NCBI RefSeq assembly: GCF_029542785.1
Contig: NC_083372.1
Span: forward strand, 434,001 to 498,000
DNA length: 64,000 nt
From: Malassezia japonica
Lineage: Eukaryota > Basidiomycota > Malasseziomycetes > Malasseziales > Malasseziaceae
Direction of reading: 5' to 3'
How positions within the stretch are numbered: position 1 is the first letter of the stretch; every line of letters starts with the position of its first letter. Below are positions 31,283 through 42,304 of this stretch, in pieces. Under the pieces are notes generated by a model, which saw nothing but the letters and a program-made list of their open reading frames with translations, did no database searches and was not told the origin of the DNA. A program made the position numbers and the translations under genes.

Positions 31283-34200
31283 ATGTCTGCCGCGGAGGCC
31301 GTAGTGGCGCCTGCGAATACCACAGGCGGCACGTTGGATACTGCACTGGATGCTGCGCGTGCCGGTGCCCCCGGGCAGCTGCCGGTGACGTCGCCGACGG
31401 CGCTCTCCTACTTTGCTGCGCACCCCCGGCGGCCCCAGGTGTACTTTGGCGACTATCTGCTTCTGCAGACGCTCGGTGAGGGCGAGTTTGGCAAGGTCAA
31501 GCTCGGTGTCCACCGCACATGGGGCGAGGAGACCGCCGTGAAGCTCATCAAGCGCGACAAGGTCGTCGCTGCCGAGGAGCACGACGAGCTGAACAAGATG
31601 AGCAAGGTGGAACGCGAAATCCAAGTGCTCAAGGTACGTCGCGCAAACTAACGCAGGAACTTCGCCACCCCAACATTGTGCATCTCTACGAGGTGATCGA
31701 GTCGGAGCGCTACATTGGTATCGTGCTCGAGTACGGCGCGGGCGGCGAACTCTTTGATTATATCCTGGCACACAAATGCCTCAAGGAGCGCGACGCGTGC
31801 CGCCTCTTTGCACAGCTCGTCTCGGGTGTCTCGTACCTGCACCGCAAGAAGATTATCCACCGCGACCTCAAGCTCGAGAACCTCTTGCTCGACCGCAACC
31901 GCAACGTGATCATCACCGACTTTGGCTTTGCCAACAACTTTTCCGCACGTGAGAATGATCTGATGGCGACAAGCTGCGGGTCGCCGTGCTACGCTGCGCC
32001 GGAGCTCGTCGTGCAGGACGGGCTGTACGTCGGCGCCGCCGTCGACGTCTGGTCGTGCGGCGTGATCCTCTACGCGATGCTCGCCGGCTACCTGCCGTTT
32101 GACGACGACCCGGCGAACCCAGACGGGGACAATATCAACCTGCTGTACAAGTACATCATGGCTACACCGCTCACTTTTCCGGACTATATTGGGCCGGAAC
32201 CACGCTCTTTGCTCTTGAGGATGCTCGTGCCGGACCCAATGCAACGCGCAACGCTCGACGAGGTCATGGCACACCCGTGGCTCGCGCCGTACCGCGACCT
32301 CTTCCAGTTCTCGGTGCAGGAGCTCGAACGTGCGGCGATCGAGCAGCAGGCCCAAAAGCGGCAGGGATACCGCGAGCAGATGCTCTACCAGCAGAAGCTG
32401 CTCGAACAGCAGTTTGCCGAAAAGGCCATCCCGCGCTCCAACACAGACGTCCTGCCGACGCCGGTGCGCGACGAATCGGTGCCGACGTCGCCCAGCCTCC
32501 CGACCGCCACCGACATTCACCCGGCGCCGGCGATCAATATGGCAGAGCCAATGCCGATGGCGCAGCCGGCTCCGGTGGCGCACGAGGCCAAGGAGGACGC
32601 GGCTCCCGTCGCCGCTCCGGCAGCAGCCGCCGCCGCCACCGCCGCCACCGCCGCCGCAGCCGCTTCCGCTGCCATGCCGCCGCCGGATGCACCGCCCAAG
32701 CGCAAGACGGCCGAGTCGAGCGAGCAGCCTTCCAAGGTGCACGCCACCGCCGACACCGAGCAGCGCGCCGAGTCAAAGCCGTCGTCCCGCCCGTCGTCGG
32801 CGAGCGGCATCAAGGCACGCGTGCTCAGCAGCGGCGTCGGCGCCACCGAGCTCAACCTTGCTGCGCTGACCGGCACCAAGCGCTCGGGGTCCGCACGCCG
32901 CACGCCAGAGGGCGAGCCCGTTTCGTCGTCCAACTCGGCCTCGTCCAAGAAAAACATGCGTGTGCCAAACACTGTACCAAACGCGCGTGCCGAGGCCGTG
33001 GATAAGAGCGAGGGACGCGTGTACGAGTCGAAGCACTCGAGCCCAGTGACCGCTGCGCCGCCCGTCGTGGCGGCTCCGGCGGCTCCGGCGGCTCCGGTGG
33101 CCTCGGCGACCCCGACTGCCCCCGCTGCCGCTGACGCTACCGCCGACGCTACCGTCGACGCTGCCCCGGCCCCGGCCCCGGCCCCGGCGCCCGTGGCCGC
33201 GCCCGACTGGTTTTCGTCTTCTGCGCCGCCACTCGCTCCTTCCTCGGCGCCGATCGCGACGCCTGCGCCCCGCCTCGACACTACCGAGCGCGGCCTGGCG
33301 CCGCCCCTCGTGTTCAATACGGGAATGCCGACGATGCTTGCGTCGCTTCCTCCGTCCGCGGACCGTACGTCGCCGCGCGAGAATGTCTTGTCGTCGTTTG
33401 GCCAGCCGCCCGTGAGCCTCACGACCTACCTCCCCCAGCGCCTCAACGAGCCGGCGCGGCCCCGCAAGTCGTCCACGAGCAAGGCCGAGGCCGAGGCCGA
33501 GGCGAGCGTCCCGGTGCCTGCTGCGCCCGTGTCCTTGCAGCCCGAGACGTCTACGATTCCGCGCAAGCAGCCCCCGCCCCGTGAGGACGCCACAGACGCG
33601 TCGCCGTCCAAGAAGCGTGCGTCGCTGCAAGCCCCCCCGGTTGCGCGCCCCAAGACGGAGCGCCCCCGCCCCCTCTCGATGCAGGCCATGCCGGGCGAGT
33701 CGCTGAGCGTGCCGACGGCCACGGTGCCGAGTGCGCCAGGCCGCGTCTCGCTGGATACCACCATCGAGCGGCCGCCGTCGCAGCAGAGCACGTTTGGGCG
33801 CACGGGACGCAAGGACGAGCGGCCGAAGCGCTCGGTGCCGTGGTGGCGCCGCCTCTCTGGCACGCACCAGCCCCAGTCGCTGGCCGTCGTGCGCGAGGGC
33901 CGCGACGAGATGCGCCGGCGCCCCGAGCCGGTGCACAAGCCTGCGCCCGCGCTGCGCCCCGAAGGCGGCGCGGCAGTCACGTTTGCGAGCGGCAGCGACC
34001 GCCGCTTTTCGTCGCAGGCCGACACGCGCCCCGAGCCGGACTACCGCCGGATCTCGCTCGCGGGCGACGCGCGCACCGCGCCGCGTCCCATGCGCACCGA
34101 GAACGACGACCGCCGCCTTACGCTGCACGTCGGCGCGGTCGACCAGGCGGCGCTCACGACGCGCAACCCCGACGATGTGATGCGCGACGTGTTCGACGCG

Positions 34201-34713
34201 CTGTTTAGCATGGGCGTCGAGATGCGCCGCGCACGCAACTCCGAGTTCCGTATCGAGTGCATGCGTGTCAAGCGCCCCGGCGTGCTGCGCCAGTTTTTGA
34301 CTGGCGCGCGCGAAGACGATCCTTATCGCAACCGCTGGTCCCGCCTCGGCCGCGGCCGTCCGCTGAGCTCGAGCGGTCAGCCGCGCGCCTCGTTCAGCCA
34401 CGACGAGATGGAGCGCGGCCTGTCCCGCATGAGCATCGGCGGCCTGCCGTCGTCCAACACGGGCCTGTCCCGCTTCTCTATGGACGAGTCCGCGTATGCC
34501 GCCCCGAATACCGCACCGCTCTATGGCGACTCGTCGCAGGACGGCGGCCACGAAATCCGCTTCTCGGTCGAGGTGACGCGGATCCCCACCCTCCACGGGC
34601 TGTACAGCGTGGACATTCGTCGGATCAAGGGCAATGTCTGGTCCTACAAGTTCCTCTATAATGCGCTCTTGGAGCGGATCGAACTCGGGGGTAGCGTGCC
34701 TGTGCGCCGCTAA
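31283..34713 (+). CDS. KIN4: CAMKL protein kinase of the Kin4 type with C-terminal KA1 domain
   Basis: Exons 31283-31633 and 31657-34713, 23-nt intron; about 1135 aa. The kinase domain spans residues about 54-315: LGEGEFGKVKLG glycine loop, AVKLIKRDK lysine, IIHRDLKLENLLL catalytic loop, DFGFANNF, and CGSPCYAAPELV. A very long disordered middle is rich in Ala, Pro and Ser, with runs of APA and an EAEAEA repeat. The last 50 residues (EIRFSVEVTRIPTLHGLYSV, then KGNVWSYKFLYNALLERIEL) form a KA1 membrane/auto-inhibitory domain. This matches fungal KIN4-type Snf1-family kinases; in budding yeast Kin4 enforces the spindle-position checkpoint. Orthology is by layout, so the cell-cycle role is inference. 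Confidence 0.85.
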
Positions 34714-34734
34714 GCGCCGATACTGCATCACGTG

Positions 34735-35777
34735 TTAGATGTAGGGCGGCCCGAGGAACCGCCGTGCTTCTTCCGTCACGGCCTGGGTCAGAGAAGAGAC
34801 GTACCTGGACCACCAACAATAAGATACCTCCGCCGGGTGCGAGCCGCAGAACCTTTTTGTAAGCCCATAGAAACGTACCTTGGGTGCAAAACCTTTGTAC
34901 AAGGCAGCCGGCCCCTCTTCGCGGAGGATGAGCAGCATCCCCGAAAAGGTGCCTCGGTACTTGGGCGCGACGCCCGGCACGCGGTCTGCGTTTTGGATGC
35001 GGGTCTTGATCACGTCCGCCGGCGTGTTGAGCACGGTGCCGATAAAGCCGCCAGTCGTGCCCGAGATGAGGCTGTTGCGCATCGCCTCGCTGCGGTTCTC
35101 CGCTTTCGGGAGCATCTGCTGAATTTTAAAGATGGATGCAAAGTAGCCGCCGTTCCACAAAACGTGGCGGATCATTGTGCTGCCGATACCATTATAGAGG
35201 CCGGACCAGCCGCTCTGCTTGACAATCGCACGCACCACGTCCGCAGGGCCGTGGTACAGATGCGCCTGACTCTTGTCCTGCAGCCGGATTTTCACGAGCT
35301 CAAACGGCACGACAATCAGCGACTCGGTCGCACCCGCAAAGCAGCCCGTCAGCAGCGAGAGGCTCTGCGTCTTTTCCTTCGTCTGGAAAAAGTCACGGAA
35401 GGTCTTTCCCCAGAAATCGTTGGCGCCAAACTTGATCGCGCGCTTCGGCGCCTCGAGCAGGAGCAGTGGCGCAATGCCGCGGTACAGCCGGCTGGGCCTG
35501 GGTAAGCAGGGAGACGTACCCTTCATTGCGCACGATCTGAAGGAGCGTGTCCGTGATACCACGGTAGTGCGATGGTCCAGCCGCCTTGCGCTGCAGCTGC
35601 AGGCGCGTTTTCACCACGTCTGCGTCAAGATAAGGTACGCACCTAGTGGATACAAGCATGCGAGCTCTACCACGCCAGCAAACGCACCAGCACCAAGCTG
35701 AATATATGTAGGGAGCGCTGCACGCGTTAGTACCTTAATTCTAGCGTCCAATACGTACGCTTCACGTCGGGGGTCAT
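34735..35777 (-). CDS. ODC1: Mitochondrial 2-oxodicarboxylate carrier
   Basis: Six exons, the most in this window: 35759-35777, 35643-35717, 35520-35619, 34879-35497, 34805-34852 and 34735-34782; introns 41, 23, 22, 26 and 22 nt. 302 aa. The join gives three mitochondrial-carrier repeats with signatures YPLDVVKTRLQ, VPFELVKIRLQD and TPADVIKTRIQ, plus the ODC blocks EAPKRAIKFGANDFWG, IRHVLWNGGYFASIF and KGFAPKVLRLAPGGGILLLV. It exchanges 2-oxoadipate and 2-oxoglutarate across the inner membrane for lysine and glutamate metabolism. Exon 1 is 19 nt; the 48-nt fifth exon is bounded by an unusual AAG acceptor. Confidence 0.95.
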
Positions 35778-35928
35778 TGCGCAAGCGAACTGCGCTTTCT
35801 TCTCCGCAGCCGCGCGCATACCCCACGTTTGCGTGCGTCAGATCCACGTGGTCTGCCTGAAATTAATGCAGCTCTCCCTGAGGGCAGAAATTGATCTTCG
35901 CGCAAAACGCAGGTGGCCTTCCCACAAC
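35778..35928. promoter_or_regulatory. 151-bp divergent promoter ODC1/amino-acid permease
   Basis: CACGTG at 35845-35850, near the middle of the gap between the two start codons. It may coordinate the carrier and the permease, as inference. Confidence 0.55.
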
Positions 35929-37464
35929 ATGGACCGACTGGAGCCCAGCCCTGCAGAGGGACAAACGCGGACGTGGGTCTCGTACCTGTTTCCGAATACA
36001 GACCTGTCCATCGCACGGCGTGCCAAGTTCCTCGATGAGCAGGATCAGAAGGACATCAAATTTTCCACGATCGAGGGTGATAGCCAGACGAGCGACGCGA
36101 CGCCCGAGGGCGCCCCGGCCAAGATCACAACCGAGGACTCGCTGGTGGTCGAGCAGATCAACGGTAACTATGTGGAAGAAGAGACCGAGCTGCTGCCCTC
36201 GACCCTCGGCTGGATCGGCGCTTTCTGGAACATGATTGCATACTCGATTGCCCTGGGTATCCTCAGTATCCCGCTGGTGGTCGCTACGCTTGGTGTTGTA
36301 CCTTTTATCCTCCTCACGTTCTTCTTCGGCGCCCTGACGTACTACACGGGCATGCAATACTGGAAGCTGTCGATGATGTACCCCAACATTCACTCGCTGC
36401 AGCAGGCGGGTGAACTGATCTTTGGGCCGCTCGGCGGCATGATGTTCCAGGTGATCCAGGTCATCTTTGGTGTCTTCTTGCAGGGAAACCACGCACTGCT
36501 GGGTGGCTACGCATTCCACTACCTGGGGTGGCACTCGTGCATGATCGGAATGGTGGCTTGCTTCGCCGCAATTTCGTTCCTCTTCACCCTCCCGCGCTCG
36601 TACAAAATCTTCGCATGGCAGGCGGCCATCTCCTTCACCTCGATCTTTACCGTGGTGATCATCGCGATGATCGCCAGTGGCGTTACGGGGCCGGAGAACA
36701 TGAACCCGGGCGATCCCCCGAAAAAGATGCTCGCATTCGGCGCAACAAAGCAGGTCCCGCACACGTTCCTCGATGGCGTGATGGCCGTGACGAACTTGTT
36801 TGTTAGTTTCGGTGCCACGCCGTCCTACCTGCCGGTCATGGCCGAGATGCACGACCGCCGCCAGTTCCCCAAGAGTCTGGGCCTGCTCGTCGGCATCTCC
36901 ACGGTGCTCTACACGATTGTCGGCTGCATTATCAACTACAATCTGGGCCAGTACACCAAGTCGCCCTCGCTGGGCTCGCTGTCGCCCATGATGATCAAAA
37001 TCTCCTACGGTCTGGGTCTGCCCACCATCATGGTCGCCGGTTGTGCCAGTGGCCAGGTTACGGGTAAGGTGCTGATGCACAACGTGTTCAGCGGCGCGCG
37101 CCGCCGCTTCCTCAAAAGGCCTCTGTACCTGTGGAGCACGTGGATCCTGATCAACCTCATCACCTGGACGCTCGCCTTCATCCTCGCCGAGGTGATTCCC
37201 TTCTTCAGCTCGTTCCTCGGCCTGGAGGCCTCGCTGTTCTGGGCCTTCTTCCTGTCGCTTGCCCCGACGTTTTACGTCTGGCGGCACCAATACAACTACC
37301 GGGCGAACGTGTGGAACCTGCTTGGTTTCTTCGTCGCTTTTTTCATCCTGGGTGTGTCGACATTCATGTGCATTGTCGGTATGTGGTCGTCGGTCGTGTC
37401 GATCAAGGACCAGTACGCAACCGGCAACGTCGGAAGCCCCTTCTCGTGCGCAATGCCCAACTAA
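35929..37464 (+). CDS. Amino-acid transporter of the AAAP family
   Basis: Single exon, 511 aa. A hydrophilic N-terminus of about 85 residues is followed by about 11 hydrophobic segments, starting with LGWIGAFWNMIAYSIALGIL and including VPFILLTFFFGALTYYTGMQ, GMVACFAAISFLFTL and TWILINLITWTLAFILAEVI. GILSIPLVVATLGVVP in the first helices and FVSFGATPSYLPVMAEM, the broken helix of the AAAP fold, resemble the neutral amino-acid permeases of filamentous fungi (mtr type). It probably imports amino acids by proton symport at the plasma membrane or vacuole; substrate and location are not visible. Divergent from ODC1. Confidence 0.88.
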   Translation: MDRLEPSPAEGQTRTWVSYLFPNTDLSIARRAKFLDEQDQKDIKFSTIEGDSQTSDATPEGAPAKITTEDSLVVEQINGNYVEEETELLPSTLGWIGAFWNMIAYSIALGILSIPLVVATLGVVPFILLTFFFGALTYYTGMQYWKLSMMYPNIHSLQQAGELIFGPLGGMMFQVIQVIFGVFLQGNHALLGGYAFHYLGWHSCMIGMVACFAAISFLFTLPRSYKIFAWQAAISFTSIFTVVIIAMIASGVTGPENMNPGDPPKKMLAFGATKQVPHTFLDGVMAVTNLFVSFGATPSYLPVMAEMHDRRQFPKSLGLLVGISTVLYTIVGCIINYNLGQYTKSPSLGSLSPMMIKISYGLGLPTIMVAGCASGQVTGKVLMHNVFSGARRRFLKRPLYLWSTWILINLITWTLAFILAEVIPFFSSFLGLEASLFWAFFLSLAPTFYVWRHQYNYRANVWNLLGFFVAFFILGVSTFMCIVGMWSSVVSIKDQYATGNVGSPFSCAMPN

Positions 37465-37529
37465 ATACCATAGTGTACTGCTATCCTTTTTCTTGCTCGC
37501 CCCGCTCGCCTCCACATCTCCACGCCGCG

Positions 37530-39511
37530 ATGGACGTCGGGAAGGCGGTCACGGCGTACATGGAGCGCATGGTCAAGGAGGTGCAGGGCATGAAGATGCT
37601 CCTCCTTGACCAGTACACGGTAGGTGATTTGGCTAATGTAGACGCCTACCATCTCCGCCTCGTTTACGCAGTCCGCACTGCTCGAGAACGAAGTATACCT
37701 CACCGACAAGCTCGCGAATGGCGCGCGCGAGCGCATGGCGCACCTGCAGTGCGTCGTATTCGTGCGTCCGTGCAGCTCGTCCCTCCAGGCACTGTGTGAA
37801 GAGCTGCAGCAGCCCAAGTACGGCTCCTACTGGCTCTGTACGTCGCCACGCTCACCCAGACTTTAGCAATGTCGTCCCCAAAAACAGTATCGAGCAGCTC
37901 GCTGAGGCCGACCAGCACCAGCTCGTACAGACCGTGCAGGAGTACTTTGCAGACTATGTCCCGGTCACCTCGTCGCTCTTTTCGCTGAACTGCGACATGC
38001 CGCCGCACGCGGTTTGGTCGAATTCGGTCTCGCAGTGGGACAGCGACGCATTCGAGCGGCACTCGTCGGGGCTCATGGCGCTGCTGCTGAGCCTCAAGAA
38101 GAAGCCGGTCGTGCGCTACGAGCGCATGAGTGCCTTGGCAAAGAAACTCGCAGAAGATGTCGTCTACCAGACCACCCAAGGGCAGCCGGGCTTGTTTGAC
38201 TTTCGGCGCACCGATGTGCCGCCGCTGCTGCTGATTTTGGACCGCCGAAACGACCCCGTGACGCCGCTCTTGACGCAGTGGACATACCAGGCGATGGTGC
38301 ACGAGCTGATCGGCATCCATAACGGGCGTACGCAGCTGCCGGGCAAAGGAGATGCGCACGAAGAGATTGTCTTGTCGGTCGACCACGACCCCTTCTTTGC
38401 CGCGAATCTGTACGACAACTTTGGCGATCTCGGCGCGTCGATCAAGCAATACGTCACGCAGTTCCAGTCGCGGTCCTCGTCCACGTCCGCCATCGAGACC
38501 GTCCAGGACATGAAACGCTTCGTCGAAGAGTACCCCGAATTCCAGCGCCAACGGGGCAACGTGTCGAAGCACGTCGCGCTCCTTGGCGAGCTCAGTCGCC
38601 TGGTCGAGGAGCGCGATCTGCTCCAGGTCAGCGAGTTGGAGCAGAGCCTCGCGAGCAACGAGAGCCACTCGTCGGACCTGCGCAACGTCCAGACGATGCT
38701 CGCCTCGAACAATGTAGGAAACGACGCCAAGCTGCGCCTCGCGATCCTCTACGCGCTGCGCTACCAAAAGTGGTCCGGCAACCAGATCGACGCAGTGGCG
38801 CGGCAGCTGATCCAAGTCGGCCTTCCCGAGTCCGATGTCGTGCTCGTCTACGTCATGCTCAACTTTGCGGGCGCCGAGCAGCGCCAGGACGACCTCTTTG
38901 CCAACGAGAACCTCTTTTCGCGGGGCAAGAGCGCACTCAAGGGCCTCAAGGGCGTCGAGAATGTCTATACGCAGCACTCGCCGCACCTCCTCGAGACGAT
39001 CGATAACCTGATGCGGGGGCGCCTGCGCACGTCGAGCTACCCCTTTGCGAACGTCGACCCCTCGTCGATGGACGGCGCGCCAGCCACCGTCTTTCCAAAC
39101 GGCAACACCACACGGCCACAGGACGTGATTTTGTTTGTGATTGGAGGCACGACCTACGAAGAAGCACGCACCGTCGCCCTGCTCAACGGCGCGCCGCAAG
39201 GCAGCGTGACACAGGCGCAGCCGCCGTGGCCTGGCTCGCGTTTCTTGCTCGGCGGCACGACCGTGCACAATGCACGCTCGTTCCTCGACATGGTGCAGTA
39301 TACCGCCTCGCGCCTGCCGCCGAGCATCACACGGCCCCCGCTATCGGCGGGCGACACTGGCCTGCACCTGCGCCTCGGGCCGATGCAGCTCAACGTCGCC
39401 AACGCGCCGCAGCGCGAGATCAGCGAAGGCCTCGGTGACGTCGCCAACAATGCGCGCGAGCTAGCGACAGGCCTCTTTGGCCGTGTAATGAATAGTGCTC
39501 CATTTTCATAG
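37530..39511 (+). CDS. VPS45: Sec1/Munc18 protein Vps45
   Basis: Exons 37530-37619, 37642-37837 and 37860-39511; both introns 22 nt; about 645 aa. The splice restores KMLLLDQYTTPTISASFTQS, then ALLENEVYLTDKL, the beginning of the SM fold, and later YFSNVVPKNSIEQLAEAD. LLLILDRRNDPVTPLLTQWT and VDHDPFFAANLYDNFGDLG are SM-family signatures, as is DVILFVIGGTTYEEARTVAL. Vps45 binds the Tlg2-type syntaxin and controls SNARE assembly at the trans-Golgi and endosome. A second acceptor 30 nt downstream of the first intron's acceptor could remove ten residues in frame. Its stop is 6 bp from the PEX14 stop. Confidence 0.95.
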
Positions 39512-39517
39512 CGCTAT

Positions 39518-40400
39518 CTACTCCTCTTCCTGTAGCTGCCAGCTGGGAATACCCTTGGCGGCCGGGCGCGCCGGCGCCGGAGCGCTGTCGCCTTCGCTGG
39601 CGTTCGCCGCCGGCGCCGTCGAGGACGACGAGCCGGCCAGGCCGCCGCGCGAGTTCATCAGCGTGCGCAGCGACTTCATCTCGCCCTGCAGGTCGGTCAA
39701 GGCCTCGATCTGTCCCTTGCGTGCTCGGTTCAAGAGCGATGAGAACTCTTCGCGCATCTCCTCGACTTCGGCCTTCATTTTTTCGACATCCTTGTCGCGG
39801 GACTCTTCGCGCGTGCGGATATGTTCGACCATCTCGTTGACGCCCACGACGCTCTTCTCGATCGCAGTCTGGTGCTCGTCCAAGCCCTGGCGGATGGCCT
39901 CGGTGGTCTGATCGAGCTCCTCGAGGTGCAACGCCACCTCGTCGTACTTGGCCGCGAGCTCGTCGCGCTCCGCCTCGAGCACCGTTTGGTTCGGCGGCTG
40001 CATGTGGGGGTAAAGGTATCGCTGGGTGAGTCGAGAAACGTACGCGGGCCAGGCCAAAGATACCATAGCCGATCGTGCCTGAAACGACGGCCATGATGAA
40101 CCAGTCGCGCCAATCGCGGCGGTACTGCTGCCCGGGGGGGTACGCAGGCATCATGGGGTATGGGCTGGCGTACTGAGGGGCCGAGCCGAGACTCTGTGGC
40201 CGCGAGGCCTGCGCAAGCGCCAGGTCCACTTCCTGGGGCGTCAGGCCCTTGGATTCCAGGAAGCTCACACGCTGCGAAATCGGCGAGCTCTGCACCTTGG
40301 GGTCTGCCAGGAACGATACTGCACTCTGTATCATCTCGGTGCGCGCCGGCGTCGAGACATCCGACCGCGCAGGCGGCGCAGGCGCATTCGAATCCGCCAT
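39518..40400 (-). CDS. PEX14: Peroxisomal import docking protein Pex14
   Basis: Exons 40044-40400 and 39518-40021; intron 22 nt; about 286 aa. The N-terminal conserved domain at residues about 22-62 (TEMIQSAVSFLADPKVQSSP, then KRVSF-like ISQRVSFLESKGLTPQEVDL) binds Pex5 WxxxF motifs. A hydrophobic segment WFIMAVVSGTIGYGIFGLAR at about 100-119 is the membrane anchor. A coiled coil (VLEAERDELAAKYDEVALHL onward) runs to about 210. It acts in the docking complex that receives cargo-loaded Pex5 at the peroxisome. Two CACGTG sites lie 46-61 bp upstream of the start. Confidence 0.95.
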
Positions 40401-40698
40401 GCTGTCCGTCGTCCTCCAACCCCGCCGGCGGCCAACGCGCCTAGCCACGTGGTGCCACGTGTGCGCACCCATGGCCCGCCGCAGCGCGCCGCAGAAGTTC
40501 TGCACCAGCAACGACCGGTACGTTGAAGTCGGTGCGGGGGTACGAGGATTACATTCTTTATTCACACTGTCTGAGTCTGACAAGACGGTGACGGTGATTT
40601 CTCAAAACTACAACGGTATATGAGGACCCCCGCATCTCGCAAAAGAACATTCTGACCTTAGGTGGTTCTCTGTTGGGGCTCGACGCCCGTTTCTCACC
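40401..40698. promoter_or_regulatory. Divergent region PEX14/RPB11
   Basis: About 298 bp with two CACGTG sites at 40446-40451 and 40456-40461, exactly 10 bp apart, close to PEX14. The RPB11 side is AT-richer with no recognised element. Confidence 0.55.
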
Positions 40699-41160
40699 AT
40701 GGCCAACGCCCCGGACCGTTTCAACCTTTTCCTCCTCCAGCCGGGGGAGCGTCGTATCGAGGTGCAGGAGGACATGCGTATTCCCAATGCAGCCACATTT
40801 TACTTTAATAAGGAAGATCATACCCTGGGCAACATGCTCCGACACGCAGTCCTCTCCCTCCCGGGTGTGCTGTTCTGTGGCTACAAGGTTCCTCACCCGC
40901 TCGAGCCGCGTGTCCTGGTGAAGATCCAGACGGACGGCAGCCTCACCCCAGCCGAGGTCCTCCAGCAGGCATGCACCAAGCTCATCGTCAACATCGGCAC
41001 CCTCAAGCAGGGCTGGGCAAAAGAAGTGCGGCTCAGCGCCGACTCGGGCCGCATGGATGGCGGTGCGTACGGTGCACAGCTGTGGAACGCGTATGGTGCG
41101 GCACCGGATGCGGCACCGGACGCAGCCGACCCTGCCATGGGCGGTTATGTAGATATCTAG
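40699..41160 (+). CDS. RPB11: RNA polymerase II subunit Rpb11
   Basis: Single exon, 153 aa. The alpha-motif of the Rpb11/Rpc19/RpoA-like dimerisation domain is clear: NAATFYFNKEDHTLGNMLRH, then LFCGYKVPHPLEPRVLVKIQ and a C-terminal helix ACTKLIVNIGTLKQGW. Rpb11 forms the assembly heterodimer with Rpb3. The C-terminal tail with APDAAPDAA is longer than usual. Convergent with ATG5, 23 bp between stops. Confidence 0.96.
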   Translation: MANAPDRFNLFLLQPGERRIEVQEDMRIPNAATFYFNKEDHTLGNMLRHAVLSLPGVLFCGYKVPHPLEPRVLVKIQTDGSLTPAEVLQQACTKLIVNIGTLKQGWAKEVRLSADSGRMDGGAYGAQLWNAYGAAPDAAPDAADPAMGGYVDI

Positions 41161-41183
41161 ACTTGTATACTATACATTGGACA

Positions 41184-42094
41184 CTATGTGTCCATGACTA
41201 TGATATGGAGCCAGCCGTCCAGGTAGCTCATCGACCGCGTAAGATAGGCAAGGGGGGTATCGGGCGGCAGAACAATGCCGTGCAAGAGGGCCGTCGGGGG
41301 GGGGCGGGCGGGAAAGGAGCGCTCGAGCGCCATACGGAGCGTGGTAGGCGTGTTTTCGTCGTGCATAGGCGGCATGGGCTCTTGGACGACGGGCGCGCCA
41401 TGGGGGGCCACGTAGAAACTGAGCGGAAGGCGGCGCACGGACACGGCCGCGCTAGGATCAAGCGCATCGTCGCGCCAGTCGCCTCGGAGCGTGTGCATTA
41501 CATCGTTATAGGCGTCGCACTCATGGGCACATACACTCTTCCACAGCCGATCTTGCTGCTCGCGAGGGAGCTCGAGCGTGCGTTTGCAGCTTCCCCACAA
41601 GAGATAGTCGGCCTCTTTAAGTCGCGCCATGTACGACGCATGGCACTGGTCGAGCGACGCTTTAGTATCCGGCTTGGCCTGCGATAGGTGCACCGTAATT
41701 GACCATGGGATCGGCGCCTGGCCGTCGCTCGCTAGAGTCCGTGCATGGCAGAAGTCGTACGCAAGCCCGATCGGCCACCGCCTGCGTCAGCAAATGAACT
41801 TACCATCGCAGCACCGTATCATTATAAGTAAACCAAAAATCGTCGGGGTTTGTGCGTGCGAGTTCGGACGCATTCAGCAGTCGCGGCAGCCAGTCTTTAC
41901 GGAGTGCATCGGCGACCATCGGCCAGTAGCTCATGCGGGGGGCGGCAAGCTGCGTCAGTCGGAGAACATACATATAGAGTGGGCAGATCGCGCCCGACGA
42001 TGCTTTGTGCATCGGCAAACTGGATTCGCAGTACCAACGTTCCCTCCCACACACGCGTCTGCGTATCACTCTTGGCTGTACTGCCTGTGCTCAT
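41184..42094 (-). CDS. ATG5: Autophagy protein Atg5
   Basis: Exons 41972-42094, 41804-41949 and 41184-41781; both introns 22 nt; about 288 aa. The first ubiquitin-like fold starts RVWEGTLVLRIQF, then MSYWPMVADALRKD. The second splice joins WFTYNDTVLRW to RWPIGLAYDFCH, the diagnostic Atg5 turn. ARLKEADYLLWG carries the lysine (about residue 145) that aligns with the Atg12-acceptor lysine. The C-terminal fold ends LLHGIVLPPDTPLAYLTRSM, then SYLDGWLHIIV. Atg12-Atg5 with Atg16 acts as the E3 for Atg8 lipidation. Upstream ATGs in frame exist (42166), so the start is not certain. Confidence 0.9.
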
Positions 42095-42304
42095 ACGTCC
42101 AGCGCCTGCACTCACCTCCACATCGACGTGTGGGCGAAATGGACCCAATTTTCCCAAATGGTACATTACGTGCTTGCTATCAGGGATGCAAACCGCTCTA
42201 TAATCAGGGCGTACGCCCTGCGCCCACAAACTTTAAACGCGTCATAGACCATATCTCGAATCCCATTTCGTGTGTTACCTATGAAAGATCCGCTCCAAAA
42301 TAGA

